From Emiliania huxleyi CCMP1516 (Eukaryota; Haptophyta; Isochrysidales; Noelaerhabdaceae), in the NCBI RefSeq assembly GCF_000372725.1, contig NW_005197198.1:473152-537151 (forward strand): DNA of 64,000 nt, read 5' to 3'. Within the stretch, counting starts at the first letter, position 1, and every line of letters starts with the position of its first letter. Of this stretch, positions 63,500-64,000 are shown one piece after another. The notes below the pieces were generated by a model. It had not been told where the DNA came from. It was given only the letters and a program-made list of their open reading frames with translations, and ran no database searches. Position numbers and translations under genes: made by a program.

Positions 63500-64000
63500 T
63501 TCTCGCACTCACAGGCGATGACGATCCAATGTATGAGTGTATGCAAGCTGAGGCGCGTGTGCTAAATCTAGGCCGCACGTCGTGGCACTATGACGGAGGC
63601 AGACGTGCAGCCGCAGCGCGCCCACCACAGTTTCGGTGGGGCGCGCGTGTTAGCAAGAGAGTTGCGGGGAGAGCCATGCCCGACTTTTCGGAGGCGAGCC
63701 CCACGCCACGGATGCCAGCCGTGCTTTCGCGGGAGTCGTCTCCCAAGCCGCGTCCCGTCAGCACTGTCCCCGAGTGGTCCCGCCTCGGCGGCACACACTC
63801 TCGACCAGGACAGTCCCGCCAACGGAAACGTGTCGCGCGCCGGCGACGATTGCGGCGTGGTCGTTGTGAAGCGGAGATGGCACGACCACCGCCCTGCTTC
63901 GCAGACCGGGCAAGGAGGGGCCTGCTCCCGTTCCGCGAGGAACGGGAGGTCTCCCGCCCTCCCCCGGCCTGAGCAGCGACGCGTGGAAGGCAGCCCCTTG
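63500..64000. other. Gene-free end of window
   Basis: One long open frame (63436-63972) encodes Arg/Pro-rich text with no recognisable domain. Three hairpins lie in or beside it. I do not support a gene. Confidence 0.4.

Noticed and set aside
63436-63972. 178-aa open frame
   Set aside because: Arg/Pro-rich, contains hairpins, and shows no recognisable motif.

Overview
This is a GC-rich nuclear window from a eukaryotic microalga. A haptophyte (Emiliania/Gephyrocapsa- or Chrysochromulina-like) fits best, but that is an inference from gene content and sequence style. The support is: intron-bearing genes for clearly eukaryotic proteins (syntaxin-6-type SNARE, DDX47, Fcf2, FBH1-like helicase); an LCIB-type CO2-concentrating protein; secreted Cys-rich and Pro/Ser-rich glycoproteins; many short introns built of minisatellites; and many GC-AG introns. 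There is one 100-N assembly gap (35036-35135). Layout: 1-3.2 kb foldback repeat and a bestrophin anion channel (-). 4.4-9.3 kb HTTM-like membrane protein (+) and a GH3 glycosidase (-). 9.3-13.4 kb mostly dispersed repeats, with one small secreted protein. 13.5-17.9 kb a plastid-targeted-looking protein (+) and DEAD-box helicase DDX47/RRP3 (-). 18-21 kb repeats. 21-25.5 kb a protein with an N-terminal algal domain plus leucine-rich repeats, and an exostosin-type (GT47) glycosyltransferase with EGF-like modules. 25.5-28.6 kb minisatellites. 28.6-31 kb an SRPBCC-like protein and a Myb/SANT protein. 32-33.3 kb a small Ty1/copia LTR element with intact ends. 33.5-36.8 kb a bifunctional pseudouridine-phosphate glycosidase/PfkB kinase. 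36.9-38.6 kb an orphan reading frame and a duplicated SAP-domain frame interrupted by a repeat. 39-43.3 kb a Qc-SNARE and a large membrane-anchored LEA2/DUF3712-like protein. 44-46 kb an unknown two-exon gene and a small SAP protein. 47.7-53.7 kb a Cys-repeat membrane protein, a conserved orphan, a secreted Cys-rich protein and a C-terminal half of an LCIB-like theta carbonic anhydrase. 54-59.6 kb a pherophorin-like protein and an FBH1-like UvrD helicase with a Tudor-like tail. 60.5-61.3 kb Fcf2. 61.7-64 kb repeats. The genes are unrelated housekeeping, surface and metabolic functions and do not form a pathway; no operon logic applies. The most interesting system is the introns themselves. In nearly every intron I could place, the first bases of the intron (including the GT or, more often, GC donor) are a copy of the first bases of the downstream exon. 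The copies run from 3-4 bp up to 26 bp. The short core between them is a minisatellite shared between unrelated genes. This is the signature of recent, ongoing intron gain by insertion or tandem duplication (introner-like elements). The clearest cases are in the GH3, GT47, bestrophin, DDX47 and pseudouridine genes.
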